The notes under the pieces: generated by a model
Seen by the model: the letters and a program-made list of their open reading frames with translations, nothing else
Told to the model about the DNA's origin: nothing
The model's database searches: none
Shown here: positions 16,347-26,004 of the stretch, one piece after another
How the letters are laid out: each line of letters begins with the position of its first letter
How positions within the stretch are numbered: the stretch's first letter is position 1
Translations under genes and position numbers: made by a program
From: Alphaproteobacteria bacterium bin52
GTDB lineage: Bacteria > Pseudomonadota > Alphaproteobacteria > Thalassobaculales > Thalassobaculaceae
DNA: 64,000 nucleotides
Direction of reading: 5' to 3'
Assembly: GCA_002238645.1 (NCBI GenBank)
Contig: MPMT01000005.1
Location: 23,302-87,301 of the forward strand

Positions 16347-17468
16347 CTCCCACCATTCATCGAATCCCTACTGCCCGAGGGATGGCTCGCCCGGGTCCTC
16401 CGGGAGGGCGACCAGCGCGGGGCGCTGCGCGGCGGTCGGCGCTACATGTCCAACGTCTCTGTCACCCCGAGCCGGGCCGAACTGGCGGCCTTGCCGGAGG
16501 ATGTCCTCTCGACACCGCTTGAGGCGTTCTGCGAGGCGGGCCGTTTCACCGGTTGCTATCGTGGACCGGAGCGTGGACATGTCGAGGAGACATTCGAGCG
16601 CAATCTCGCCAGGCTCTACTCGCAGCCCGAAACACCGCGCCTGTCGGGCATCCAGATCAAGGCGCCAATGAGCCTGCTTGCCGATGGAACCCTGCTGCCA
16701 GCCGTCAACAGGGCGTTCACGCATGTCCTCAAACCCGCCGGAACCGCCGGCTTCGAAACGCTACCCGTCGTCGAATGGCTTTGCCTGGAACTCGGCCGTG
16801 CCGGCGGCTTCGAAGTGCCATCCGCCACATTGGTCGAAATGCCCGACGACATGCCCCCGGCATTGCTGGTCGAACGTTTCGACATCCGGCGCGGTCCGGA
16901 AGACCGGCGCCGTCTTGCGCTCGAGGACTTCTGCTCGGTTCTGGACATGCCCGCCTCGGCGAAATACGACAGCACCATCGAGCGCGTGGCCAGGCATCTC
17001 AGGCCGCTCTCGACCGATCCGGTCGCCGATCTCGGCCTCCTGTTCCGTCGCGCCGCCTTCGCCTGGCTCATTGCCGACGGCGATATGCACCTGAAGAATG
17101 TCGCTCTCCTGAGAACGGCTGATGCCAGGGCGAAAACCTTCGCCTCTGTTCGGCTGGCGCCGCTCTATGACGCGGTCACCACCCGCGTCTTTCCCGGCCT
17201 TGCCGGCGACCGCATGGCCCTGAAGCTCAACGGCGAGGATGATCGGCTCCGCCTCCGGGACTTTCTCACGACGGCCCGAACGATTGGACTGCGGGGCAGC
17301 GAAGCCCGGACGGCCTTGGTGGACCTCGTTGTGCGACTCTCCCGAGGCGCGGCCACTCTCGAGTTGCCAGTATTTGCGCAGCGGTCGGAAGCAGCCAGGA
17401 CCGTCCGGGACCAGGTATCAGGCATCGTCGGGAAACGTTCCGCTGCGCTCATGCAGGACCTCTTCTGA
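16347..17468 (+). pseudogene. AbiEi-HipA fusion toxin gene, 3' part (HipA kinase domain)
   Basis: These 374 codons (with stop) continue the HipA toxin after the IS110 insertion. LPPFIESLLPEGWLARVLR closes the HipA N-terminal subdomain; the kinase domain then shows THVLKPAG (ATP-binding Lys), LLVERFD, the catalytic loop LIADGDMHLKNVAL (D-G-D-M-H-L-K-N, where most HipA proteins have N-G-D) and LAPLYDAVTT with the metal-binding Asp. HipA kinases phosphorylate glutamyl-tRNA synthetase or other targets and cause growth arrest. An internal ATG at 16446 could allow expression of a nearly complete kinase lacking the AbiEi part, but no good ribosome site precedes it. Confidence 0.8.
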
Positions 17469-18106
17469 AAAGCGGGTCGTCAGTCGATCCCGTTCCCCAG
17501 CCACCTCCGGTTTCAACATGCCCGGCCGGCCGTACACCGACGCCGTCAGCACCAAGCTCACCTCCGCGGTCCCGGTAGCCTTGGGCAGCTCCGTCGGGCG
17601 CTGTTCTCGGGCGGAGGGATGCCCCGCGGAGCTGAAGGAGTCCTGCCGGAGGGACGTCATGCCGTCTCTGTTGTCGGACGATCTGCGTGTCGGTTTGATG
17701 GAGGCGGCGTCCACCGACCTTAGTCTTAACTTACTGAAATTATTTAATTTTAATATTGGCACATTTGGTTTGCACCACGTTTTTGCCACGGAGCTTTCTC
17801 CTTACATCCCTTACCGAATTCATCTCGGGTGGTGCCGTCGGTGGCCGATGACCTACGAGTGCGTGACTCCTTCGGGGGTGTTCGTTCTCTCGTTCTCCCC
17901 ACTCGACTTCGCTGCAACCGTCGGATGCCTTCGCTCAATCGGCGCCGCGATTCTTCCTTCCGTGCATCAACCGGTGGTGCTCGTACATCTTTTCCCGTTC
18001 CACGTCCGCGAGCGGGCGGATATCGTTCCGGTGCTGCTGGGCAGGCCATGCGCACACGTCCTCGGGTCGTAGCCGAGGGTGCTCGGGGTCCAGTGTTCGG
18101 GTGACG
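17469..18106. other. Decayed region between HipA and IS3 remnants
   Basis: No intact gene is recognisable. A sharply AT-rich patch at about 17720-17765 stands out from the surrounding GC-rich DNA. On the minus strand, from about 18108 down to a stop at 17935, a frame reads TRTLDPEHPRLRPEDVCAW and later ADVEREKMYEHHRLMHGRKN, which looks protein-like but has no start and no family I can name. It is probably a remnant cut by the IS3 element. Confidence 0.35.
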
Positions 18107-18292
18107 TCATGAGCGGTCCAGGGCGGGGGATGCTACCTCAAGGCCATCCATGCCGAAGCTCCGATACCGGTCACACCAGCGATAGACGGTCGTGCTCGCG
18201 ATGCCGAGCTTGTCCAGCGTGCGACGCACCGGCAGATGCGAGCGCTCGACCAGGGCGATGATCTCCCGCTTCTCCGTGGGGGAGTATCTCAC
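18107..18292 (-). pseudogene. IS3 orfB transposase, N-terminal fragment
   Basis: The 61-residue remnant begins with GTG at 18292 overlapping the orfA stop (GTGA). It shows the orfB N-terminal helix-turn-helix: EKREIIALVERSHLPVRRTL and TTVYRWCDRYRSFGMDGLE. Intact orfB proteins are about 270-300 residues with an rve integrase core; here it is cut off after about 60 residues. Confidence 0.8.
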
Positions 18293-18669
18293 GCGTCGTC
18301 GCCCCCTTCCCCAATCATGCTTTTCTTGAGAAGTCGGTTCTCCAGCACCAGGTCGGCGACCAGCTCTTTCATATCGCGCATCTCGCGACGCAACTCCCTG
18401 ACCACGCCGGTGTTCACCTGGGGCGCCGTTTCGCCGGCCAGGCGCTTCTTGCCCGCTTCGAGAAACTCTTTCGACCAACTGTAATACAGGCTCTCCGCGA
18501 TACCTTCGCGCCGGCACAGCGCAGCGATGCTGTCCTCGCCACGCAGCCCTTCCAGCACGATGCGGATCTTCTCCTCCGCCGAATATTGCTTGCGCGTCCG
18601 GCGGCGAATGTCACGGACCGTCTTCTCGGCAGGCTCTTTGGCGCGCGTGGAATTCTGTCTCATCTTCAT
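18289..18669 (-). CDS. IS3 orfA transposase subunit
   Basis: A 126-residue OrfA. The helix-turn-helix of the Tnp_8 type is visible: RKQYSAEEKIRIVLEGLRGE, then IAALCRREGIAESLYYSWSK, followed by a leucine-zipper-like helix (RELRREMRDMKELVADLVLE). It overlaps the orfB fragment in the arrangement usual for programmed frameshifting, but orfB is truncated. OrfA alone cannot transpose; it may still bind related IS ends. Confidence 0.85.
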   Translation of the reverse strand: MKMRQNSTRAKEPAEKTVRDIRRRTRKQYSAEEKIRIVLEGLRGEDSIAALCRREGIAESLYYSWSKEFLEAGKKRLAGETAPQVNTGVVRELRREMRDMKELVADLVLENRLLKKSMIGEGGDDA

Positions 18670-18790
18670 TCCCTTCGGTCACTGCGATGAGCCAGAAATC
18701 CTCCCTTATGAAAATGCCTCAGCCTGTCTCATAGGCGCTGACGTTGGACAACCCTGAGCCTTGCACTTCGTTGAGACCTTCGCTTGAGGC

Positions 18791-21751
18791 TCAGTAGTAC
18801 TCGCGGATGTATCCGTACGCCCGTTCAAACAGGTCCCCGTCCTGGTGCAGTTTGTACTTGAACAGCGTACGCCGCAGCGCCTTCTTCACCTCGCGCTCCC
18901 CCGCGTGGGTGGCCTGCCACCCATCGAACCGCACCGCGCGGACGATCTCGTCGATGTCGTCGACGATCCTGCGCACCATCACCGGTGTCTCGCCGTTCCG
19001 GGCCTCCTCGAACAGCTCGGTCAACGCCGCCTTCCCTCGGTCGATGTCCTCTTCGATCGGCGTTTCGCGTTCGGTCCTCACGACGTCCTTCGCGAGGTTG
19101 AGCAGCTCCTTCAGGAAATCGATGCTGAGCAAGAGGCCCTGCTCGTGGCGCTTCTTCAGGTCTTCCAGCCTCTCTGCCAGCGCCTTGTACTTCGGGTTGC
19201 CGCCGTTCTTCCGGAGCCTTCCCGTCAGCTTGACGGCGATCTCCTTCGCCTTCCTTTCCGGGTCCGGCTCTCCGAGCGCCGCCTCGAGGAGGTCTGCGTC
19301 GAGTACCAGGGTCTCGAGGTCATCGCGTACGGCATCGACGTGCACGTTCTCGTGGATCAGCTCGATGGTCTTCGGGCCGAGTCGATGCCACAGGAGCCGG
19401 CCCATCCCGGTGGAAGGCTTGAGCGATTCGTAGACTTGCGCGAGCCACCGGTAGTCCGTCTGGTGCGGGGACAGCACCGCGTCCGGGGATAGGGCCTCCC
19501 AGATCCGGTTCAGGATGCTGAAATCGGACGCGAAGGCGTCGCGCCTCTCGTTCGTCGGCAGGCAATCCTGTGCCGCGATCAGTCCCTCGTAGCCGGTCAG
19601 GCTACGGTCGACACCGACGAAGTGCTCCAGGCACTTCTGCACCGCGGACGGTAGCACTACCTTGAGCTCGCCGATGTTGGACACGGCCTTCTGTACGCTC
19701 TTCTCGTCGAACTTCAACGCCTGCGCGACGTCGTCGAAGACTCCGAGGTAGTCCACGATGAGCCCGTGCGTCTTCTGCTCGCCGTAGGGCCGATTGGTCC
19801 GGCAGATGGCCTGGAGGAGTGCGTGGTCGCGAAGCGGCTTGTCGAGGTACATCGTCTGAAGGATGGGTGCGTCGAACCCGGTGAGCAGCTTCGACGTGAC
19901 GATGATGATCTTGAGCGGGTCCTTTGGGTCCCGATACCGCTCGAGCAGCTTCTCCTCGGCGTCCCGGTCGCGCCTGTAGGGCGCGTACTCGGTTTCGCCG
20001 CTGCTCACGTGCATGACGATGTCCGATGCTTCCTTCGGCAGGTGCTTGTCGAGTTCTTGCTTGTAGTGCACGCAGCTCTCGCGATCGAACGTCACCACCA
20101 GAGCGCCGAATCCGTTCGGTGCGACCTTCTCCTCGTAGTGTCTGGCGATGTCGGCGCAGATGGCGCCGATGCGTTGCGGGGACTTGACGAGTACCGCCAT
20201 TTTCGCGGCGGTCTTCCCCAGCTTGTCCTTGTCCTCTTCCGTGAGTCCTTTCGTCATCTCATCGTAGGCTGCCTCGATTGCCTCCTGATCGATGTGAAGA
20301 TCTACAAGTCGCGGCTCGAAGTGCAGCTCCTTCGTCGCACCGTCTCGAATCGAGTCACTGAGGTCATACCGGCTCAGGTAGCCGTTCTCGTCAAACTCCG
20401 CTCCGAAGGCGTAGAAGGTGTTTCGGTCGGCTCGGTTGATCGGCGTGCCGGTCATGCCGAAGTAGAAGGCGTTCGGGAGCGCCTCGCGCATCTTTCGTCC
20501 GAGTTCACGCTCCTGCGTGCGGTGCGCTTCGTCGGCCATGATGATGATGTCGCGGCGGTCGTTGAGCATGCCTTCGGCTTCGCCGAACTTGAAGATGGTC
20601 GTGATCATCACCTTCCGGATGTCCTTCGTCAGCAGGTCGATCAGCTCCGCACCGCTGTCCGTGCGCACGAGGTTCGGCATCTCGACCGCGTAGAACGTGC
20701 CTGAAATCTGGGTATCGAGGTCCACCCGGTCGACCACGACGACGATGGTCGGATTCTTCAGCGCGGGGTGCATCCGGAGCTTCCGCGCTGCGAAGAGCAT
20801 CAGCAGAGATTTGCCCGAGCCCTGGAAGTGCCAGATGAGCCCCTGGCGCGTCTGGCCGGCCACGACGCGCTCGACGATCGCGTTCACCCCTTCGACCTGC
20901 TGGTACCGGGCGATGATCTTGATCCGTGTCTTGCCCTCCTCGGTCGCGAAGGCGGTGAAGTTCGCGAGCATGTCCAGCACCGTCGCTGGCCGCAGCATCG
21001 ATGTGACGGCCTTCTCCACTTCCCCCATCGATTGCAGCGCCTCATCGTTCGAGCGCCACGGGCCCCACAGGTGGAGGGGCATCCGCACGGAGCCGTAGTG
21101 GTACTCCTTCCCCTCTGTCGCGACCGAGAACACGTTCGGGACGAACAGCTCCGGCACGTTCTGCTCGTAGTCATCGCGGATGTCGACCGCGCCGTCGAGC
21201 CAGCTCTCCGAGGAGCGGACCGGCGTCTTCGTCTCGATCACGACCACGGGCAGGCCGTTCACAATCAGGACCAGATCGGGACGCTTCTCCGTCTTGCCGG
21301 CGCGAAAGGTGAACTGCTGCGTGACGACGTACGTGTTCTGCTCGATGTCGTCGAAGTCAATGAGGCGGACGGTAACATGCTCGCCATTCGGGCCGAAGGG
21401 CATGGAACGCTCGCCTTGTGCCCACGCCGCGAACTCCTCGTTGGCCTTCACCAAGCCGTCGGACCGCACTGCCATGATGATGGCCCGCAGCCGGTGGAGG
21501 ACATCATCCACACGGGAAGGATGGGCAGCGATGTCGGGGTTTAGCCGGATCAGCGCCTCGCGCAGATGGAGCTCAACAAGCGTCTCCTGCGGCTGGCGCA
21601 GCAGATCGCCCGGGCGAACGTAGTGCCATCCGAGCCCGAACACTCGAGCGCCATGTCGAGCGAGCCCGGGTGAGACTTGGGCAGGTCCGATCTCGCCGGC
21701 GAGTAGGTCGCGGATGAATGCTTCGACCGTATTGGCTTCGTTGAAAGACAT
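18791..21751 (-). CDS. hsdR: Type I restriction endonuclease subunit R
   Basis: A 986-residue HsdR, the translocase and nuclease of a type I restriction system. The N-terminal nuclease has RPDLVLIVNGLPVVVIETK with Asp159, Glu173 and Lys175, the PD-(D/E)xK pattern. The SF2 motor follows: Walker A GSGKS at 311-315, DEAH at 407-410, GMTGTPI near 438 and SKLLTGFDAP near 645. The C-terminal helical part (from about 800) would bind the methylase core. ATG at 21751 lies two bases past the hsdS stop; a TTG two codons earlier is possible. All motifs look intact. It is the last gene of a four-gene operon. Confidence 0.9.
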   Translation of the reverse strand: MSFNEANTVEAFIRDLLAGEIGPAQVSPGLARHGARVFGLGWHYVRPGDLLRQPQETLVELHLREALIRLNPDIAAHPSRVDDVLHRLRAIIMAVRSDGLVKANEEFAAWAQGERSMPFGPNGEHVTVRLIDFDDIEQNTYVVTQQFTFRAGKTEKRPDLVLIVNGLPVVVIETKTPVRSSESWLDGAVDIRDDYEQNVPELFVPNVFSVATEGKEYHYGSVRMPLHLWGPWRSNDEALQSMGEVEKAVTSMLRPATVLDMLANFTAFATEEGKTRIKIIARYQQVEGVNAIVERVVAGQTRQGLIWHFQGSGKSLLMLFAARKLRMHPALKNPTIVVVVDRVDLDTQISGTFYAVEMPNLVRTDSGAELIDLLTKDIRKVMITTIFKFGEAEGMLNDRRDIIIMADEAHRTQERELGRKMREALPNAFYFGMTGTPINRADRNTFYAFGAEFDENGYLSRYDLSDSIRDGATKELHFEPRLVDLHIDQEAIEAAYDEMTKGLTEEDKDKLGKTAAKMAVLVKSPQRIGAICADIARHYEEKVAPNGFGALVVTFDRESCVHYKQELDKHLPKEASDIVMHVSSGETEYAPYRRDRDAEEKLLERYRDPKDPLKIIIVTSKLLTGFDAPILQTMYLDKPLRDHALLQAICRTNRPYGEQKTHGLIVDYLGVFDDVAQALKFDEKSVQKAVSNIGELKVVLPSAVQKCLEHFVGVDRSLTGYEGLIAAQDCLPTNERRDAFASDFSILNRIWEALSPDAVLSPHQTDYRWLAQVYESLKPSTGMGRLLWHRLGPKTIELIHENVHVDAVRDDLETLVLDADLLEAALGEPDPERKAKEIAVKLTGRLRKNGGNPKYKALAERLEDLKKRHEQGLLLSIDFLKELLNLAKDVVRTERETPIEEDIDRGKAALTELFEEARNGETPVMVRRIVDDIDEIVRAVRFDGWQATHAGEREVKKALRRTLFKYKLHQDGDLFERAYGYIREYY

Positions 21752-21753
21752 AT

Positions 21754-22944
21754 TCAATCGGCCCCAAGAATGCTCGCCTCATTTGCGAGTTGGTTCTGAA
21801 ACTCACGAGCTGAATTGAAGCGCTTCTCGCCATCCGTACGCATCGCCGCAAACCGGGTCATTTCCACGAGAATCGACCGCTGGTTCTCTATCGATATGAA
21901 TGGCACCTCTACCTTTCGCAAGTTGGTCCCGTTAATTTTTAGCATGCTCGAGCTTGTTCCGGCGGCATAGCTCTGAACTTGCCTCCGGCAATCCGGTATG
22001 CGAAGGCACAGTTCGAGAAATTCCCTACTGATCTCGTTTGGATCAACGGAAATACGCATCATCGTGTCTGGATAGGACACGTCACTGCGATCTTCTGGGA
22101 AGACCATCGGAAGTCCGACCAAGTCTCTTGTGTTTGACCTTGAAACGACAAGATCACCTTTGCGAATCAATGCGGCAGTTGATTCGGCACTTGGTGCAAC
22201 CGGCTTGAGTTGACCGGATCGATAACCCCACTGAAAGATTGCGCTCAGCGCAAGTACCCAATGCCCCGTGGGATTGGGAGCAGCTACTGGTGAATATCCG
22301 TTTCGCGGCGCGGTCGTCATTAAGTCTCCGAGCTTAATGGTCTTCGCATCATTCCCGCTCACTAGTGTTTGAAACGTCGCGGTTTGCGCGATCCGCGTGG
22401 CTTCCAATAGGCTCAGTAGGCGCTCGACTGAACTCCGCGCGGCAGTTAGGACCTCCACTAGTCGGGGCTGCTCCTGGATAGGTGGTAGCATGAACTCGAA
22501 ACACGCAATGTCTGAGAAGTTGACGTAGGGGTTCACTGAGCCTTTCGATCGTGAGATCGAGTGTGCATGAAACGCTCCCGTTTGCATGATGAAGGGTAAT
22601 AGATCGGGCATTAAGACGTCGGAATCTTTGGGCTCCAGAACGTACGTGGTGTTTGCAGTGATTCCCTCGAAGTCGGCAAGCGCTACTTTTCTCAGGTAGG
22701 TCCGACGAGACCCGTACAGCACTTGTCCCGGTTTGAAGCGCATATGAAACGCGGGCCCGAGATAGTCGTCTCCGATCAGGCCCCACCGGCGGATTCTCAG
22801 GTCATCCGTGTCGAGGTGTTCGCCAGCGACGTATCGTTCGAGGCCGGACTCCCAAGGGTCGACCTTGTCGTTGATCTTGCGCACTACCTCACCGAAGGCC
22901 ACATTCGTCCATCCGGTGGTGTTCCCTACCAACTGCTTAGGCAT
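21754..22944 (-). CDS. hsdS: Type I restriction-modification specificity subunit S
   Basis: A 396-residue HsdS that directs both methylation and cleavage. Two target-recognition domains are visible: the first from WTNVAFGEVVRKIND (about residue 12) to FEFMLPPIQEQPRLVEVL, followed by the long central conserved helix (SSVERLLSLLEATRIAQ); the second from IKLGDLMTTAPRNGYSP to VEVPFISIENQRSILVEM and the distal helix. The length is typical. It starts at ATG 22944, overlapping the end of the second hsdM by 8 bp. The two domains differ, so the recognition site should be bipartite and asymmetric. The two TRD sequences are the part most likely to be exchanged by recombination. Confidence 0.85.
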   Translation of the reverse strand: MPKQLVGNTTGWTNVAFGEVVRKINDKVDPWESGLERYVAGEHLDTDDLRIRRWGLIGDDYLGPAFHMRFKPGQVLYGSRRTYLRKVALADFEGITANTTYVLEPKDSDVLMPDLLPFIMQTGAFHAHSISRSKGSVNPYVNFSDIACFEFMLPPIQEQPRLVEVLTAARSSVERLLSLLEATRIAQTATFQTLVSGNDAKTIKLGDLMTTAPRNGYSPVAAPNPTGHWVLALSAIFQWGYRSGQLKPVAPSAESTAALIRKGDLVVSRSNTRDLVGLPMVFPEDRSDVSYPDTMMRISVDPNEISREFLELCLRIPDCRRQVQSYAAGTSSSMLKINGTNLRKVEVPFISIENQRSILVEMTRFAAMRTDGEKRFNSAREFQNQLANEASILGAD

Positions 22945-24445
22945 CGGTTTTGTCCGCCGATTCGATCCAGTCAAGCATGTCGACGAGCGCATCCATGCCA
23001 GTCCAGAAGTCGCGCCCTTCGGCTTCGTAGCTTTCCCACGCAACCGCCAGCGATACACTTTCACCCTCCTGGACTTGTCGCTTGGGCTTCTTCACATAGC
23101 GAGCAATTGACAGGTTGCCTTCGCCCCTAAGCGCACAAATGTTGCTCACCACCGAGGCGAAGCCCAGCTCATTCGTAAATGCCTTGTAGGCCGCCAGGAT
23201 GCGTGCTTGATGTTCCGGACGCAGGAAGCTCTGGCCCTTCTCTCGGGCGATTTCATTCACTGCGTCGATGAAGAGGATACGATCCTGTCGCGCGGGCTCT
23301 TTCCGCGTGCGGCAGATGATGACGCACGCCTCCATCGGCGAGTTGTAGAAGAGGCCAGGACCGAGCCCTAGGACGCACTCGACCCAGTCGGCTTCGAGGA
23401 GCTTTCGCCGCATCTCGGCTTCTTCGTTTCGGAATAGCACGCCGTGCGGGAAGAGAATTGCGCAGCGACCCGTCCGCGGGTCCATGCTGTGCAGGATGTG
23501 CTGGAAGAAGGCGTAATCCGCGCGCCCTTGCGGCGGCGTGCCGAGGAAGTTTCGGCCCCACCCATCCTGCTCCCATGCGGTGCGGTTCCACTTCTTTATT
23601 GAGTAGGGTGGATTGGCGAGTACCACGTCGAAGACGCGCAATTCGTCGCCTACCACGAAGGCCGGCGCTGCAAGCGTATTGCCGCTCGCGATCTGGAAGT
23701 CGGCGACTCCGTGAATGACGAGGTTCATACGGGCGATGGCGCCCGTGATGGTGATGAGTTCCTGCCCGAAGAGCCCCATGGTGCGGGTCTCGTCACCGCG
23801 CCGCTTCACCTCCGCGAGGCACGAGATGAGCATGCCGCCCGTTCCGCAGGTTGGGTCGTAGATGTCTTCGCCCGGTTGCGGCTCAAGCATCTGCGCCATC
23901 AGGTGCACGAGGGTCCGGTTCGTGTAGAACTCCTGCGCGGTGTGGCCGCTGTCATCCGCGAACTTCTTGATGAGGTACTCGTACCCGTTCCCGAGTTCGT
24001 CTTCGGGTACGCGTTCGAGTGTGAGGTCGTGCTTCGAGAAGTGCTCGATGAGGTTCTTGAGCGTCTCGTCGGGGAGTTGCCCCTTGTCGGTCCACGGGGC
24101 ATTCCCGAACACGCCTTGGAGTCGCTCCGGATTCGCTGCCTCGATCCCCTGAAAGGCCGAGAGCAGCGCCCGCCCCACATTCCTCGGGGCCGTCCTCACG
24201 TCGCTCCAGTGCGCCCCTGCGGGGATGATGAAGCGGTCGTTTGCCGTGTCGATGGCGTACTCCTCGTCGCCGCTCTCGTCGAGCGCCTGCCGGTAGTCCT
24301 CGTCCCAGACGTCGGCCAGGCGTTTGAAGAACATCAGGGGGAAGATGTACTGCTTGTAGTCGCTCGCATCGATGAGACCGCGCAGGAGCGTAGCGGCCCC
24401 CCAGAGGTGGCTCTCCAACTGTTGTTGGGAGATCTGTCGGCTCAT
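22937..24445 (-). CDS. hsdM: Type I restriction-modification methyltransferase subunit M (second copy)
   Basis: A 502-residue N6-adenine methyltransferase. The N-terminal HsdM domain (HLWGAATLLRGLIDASDYK) is followed by the SAM site YDPTCGTGGML (motif I, residues 196-206) and the catalytic NPPY at 278-281. ATG at 24445 overlaps the stop of the upstream hsdM as ATGA, so the frame extension further upstream is spurious. It is only distantly similar to the other M subunit: motif I has Thr for Ala and motif IV is NPPY rather than NPPF. Both copies keep the catalytic residues. Normal type I complexes are M2S, so two M genes suggest a mixed M1M2S enzyme or one M serving another function. Confidence 0.9.
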   Translation of the reverse strand: MSRQISQQQLESHLWGAATLLRGLIDASDYKQYIFPLMFFKRLADVWDEDYRQALDESGDEEYAIDTANDRFIIPAGAHWSDVRTAPRNVGRALLSAFQGIEAANPERLQGVFGNAPWTDKGQLPDETLKNLIEHFSKHDLTLERVPEDELGNGYEYLIKKFADDSGHTAQEFYTNRTLVHLMAQMLEPQPGEDIYDPTCGTGGMLISCLAEVKRRGDETRTMGLFGQELITITGAIARMNLVIHGVADFQIASGNTLAAPAFVVGDELRVFDVVLANPPYSIKKWNRTAWEQDGWGRNFLGTPPQGRADYAFFQHILHSMDPRTGRCAILFPHGVLFRNEEAEMRRKLLEADWVECVLGLGPGLFYNSPMEACVIICRTRKEPARQDRILFIDAVNEIAREKGQSFLRPEHQARILAAYKAFTNELGFASVVSNICALRGEGNLSIARYVKKPKRQVQEGESVSLAVAWESYEAEGRDFWTGMDALVDMLDWIESADKTDA

Positions 24446-26004
24446 TGCAGCCACCCTCCCTCGGTGAGGACCTTTCGCAGGTGGTCTTCGGCTTCGCGGG
24501 CATCTGCGAGCGCAGTCTTGAACGCCGCGACCGCCTCCGGGAGTGGCGGAATGTCCTCTCCCAAGGGGGGCAGCACATAACGCGAGATGTTGAGTGTCCA
24601 CCCTTCCTTCTCAATCTCCTCTAGGCTCGCAACCTTGACGCGATCTTCGACATCTTCAAACGCTTGGTACCACGACACGATCTGCTCGCTGTGTTCGTGG
24701 TCGAGGAAGTTCTGGGCATGTCCTTTGCGGAAAAGGCGTGAGGCCTCGATGATGATGACTTTGTTTTTTCGGTTTGCGGCCTTCTTCCGTCGCAGAATGA
24801 CGATGCTGCCGGCGAGCTGGGTGCCGTAGAATAGGTTGGGCGCGAGGCCAATGACCGCCTCGATCAGGTCCTGCTTGAGTAGTGCCGTGCGGATTGTCCC
24901 TTCCGCATCTTTGCGAAACAGAGCGCCATGGGGGAGAACTACGGCCATCCGCCCTTTCCCCGTCGTCGTCATCGACGCGATCATGTGTTGCACGAACGCG
25001 TAGTCGCCGTACTTGACAGGCGGAATCCCGAACGCGGCCCGAGACCACGGGTCGGCTTCCCACAGGTCCCGCCCCCATTCCTTCAGCGAGAAGGGCGGAT
25101 TGGCGATCACGCAATCGAAGGTGCCGAGGCCCCCGGTGCTCGAGTCGGTGAAGGCGGGGCTCCGGAGCGTGTCCTCGCGGACGATCTGGAAGTCTTCGAT
25201 ACCGTGGAGCACGAGGTTCATCCGTGCGATCGCGGACGTGGTGAGGTTCTTCTCCTGCCCGTAAATCTTCCCGTAGAAGGTGCGCGCGTCGCCCCCTTTC
25301 CGCACGACGTGGTCGATCGCGCCGAGTAGCATGCCGCCGGTGCCGCAGGCGGGGTCGTAGATGCTCTCGCCCTCCTGAGGGTCGAGGATTTCGATCATCA
25401 TCCGCACGACGCTGCGCGGTGTGTAGAACTCCCCGGCCTTCTTTCGCCGTGTCACGTCGGCAAACTTTCCGACGAGGTACTCGTAGGCGTCGCCCAGCAC
25501 GTCGGTACTCGCCGCCGAGTTGCCGAGGTCGATTCCAGCGAACCCCTCGATCAAGTCCTTCAGCAGTTCGTCGGAGAACTTCTCCTTGTCGCCCCAGTCG
25601 GCGTTCCCGAACACCCGGAAGAGCGTGTCCGGATTCGCACGCTCGATCTCCTGCATTGCTCTGCGGAGCGCTGCGCCCACGTTGGTGGCCACGTTCCGGA
25701 CATCGTTCCAGTGACACCCTTCAGGAACCACGAACCGATGGACTTCCGGAAACAGCGAGGGGTCGGCCTCGCCGTACATCTCCTGGGCTTCGGCGGTTTC
25801 TTCGTCCCAGACATCGGAGATGCGCTTGAAGAACAGGAGCGGGAGGATGTAGCCCTTCCAATCGGTCCGGTCCACCGCGGACCCCCGCAGCGTGTTGGCG
25901 GCATCCCAGAGTGCGGACTTCAGACCTGACGCGCAGGTTGCAGCTTGAGCTAAGGACTGCCCTTTCGCGAGCGCCTGCATCTTGCTCTTCATCCTTCCAC
26001 CCAT
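24442..26004 (-). CDS. hsdM: Type I restriction-modification methyltransferase subunit M (first copy)
   Basis: A 520-residue HsdM. The N-terminal helical domain contains KSALWDAANTLRGS; motif I is YDPACGTGGML (residues 216-226); motif IV is NPPF at 302-305; a C-terminal helical part follows to residue 520. The start is uncertain: ATG at 26004 has GAGG ten bases upstream; ATGs at 25992 and 26046 are alternatives. It is the first gene of the hsdM-hsdM-hsdS-hsdR operon, joined to the next by a four-base ATGA overlap, so the two methyltransferases must be made together. Its promoter should lie in 26005-26300. Confidence 0.88.
   Translation of the reverse strand: MGGRMKSKMQALAKGQSLAQAATCASGLKSALWDAANTLRGSAVDRTDWKGYILPLLFFKRISDVWDEETAEAQEMYGEADPSLFPEVHRFVVPEGCHWNDVRNVATNVGAALRRAMQEIERANPDTLFRVFGNADWGDKEKFSDELLKDLIEGFAGIDLGNSAASTDVLGDAYEYLVGKFADVTRRKKAGEFYTPRSVVRMMIEILDPQEGESIYDPACGTGGMLLGAIDHVVRKGGDARTFYGKIYGQEKNLTTSAIARMNLVLHGIEDFQIVREDTLRSPAFTDSSTGGLGTFDCVIANPPFSLKEWGRDLWEADPWSRAAFGIPPVKYGDYAFVQHMIASMTTTGKGRMAVVLPHGALFRKDAEGTIRTALLKQDLIEAVIGLAPNLFYGTQLAGSIVILRRKKAANRKNKVIIIEASRLFRKGHAQNFLDHEHSEQIVSWYQAFEDVEDRVKVASLEEIEKEGWTLNISRYVLPPLGEDIPPLPEAVAAFKTALADAREAEDHLRKVLTEGGWLQ

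Larger units (their letters stand above)
18107..18731 (-). mobile_element. Truncated IS3-family insertion sequence
   Basis: The left part of an IS3 element on the minus strand: complete orfA, then only the first 61 codons of orfB before the similarity ends at about 18110. TGAGACAGGCTGAGGC (minus strand, 18731-18716) is a plausible left terminus. The catalytic DDE domain of orfB is missing, so the element is dead. Confidence 0.75.
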
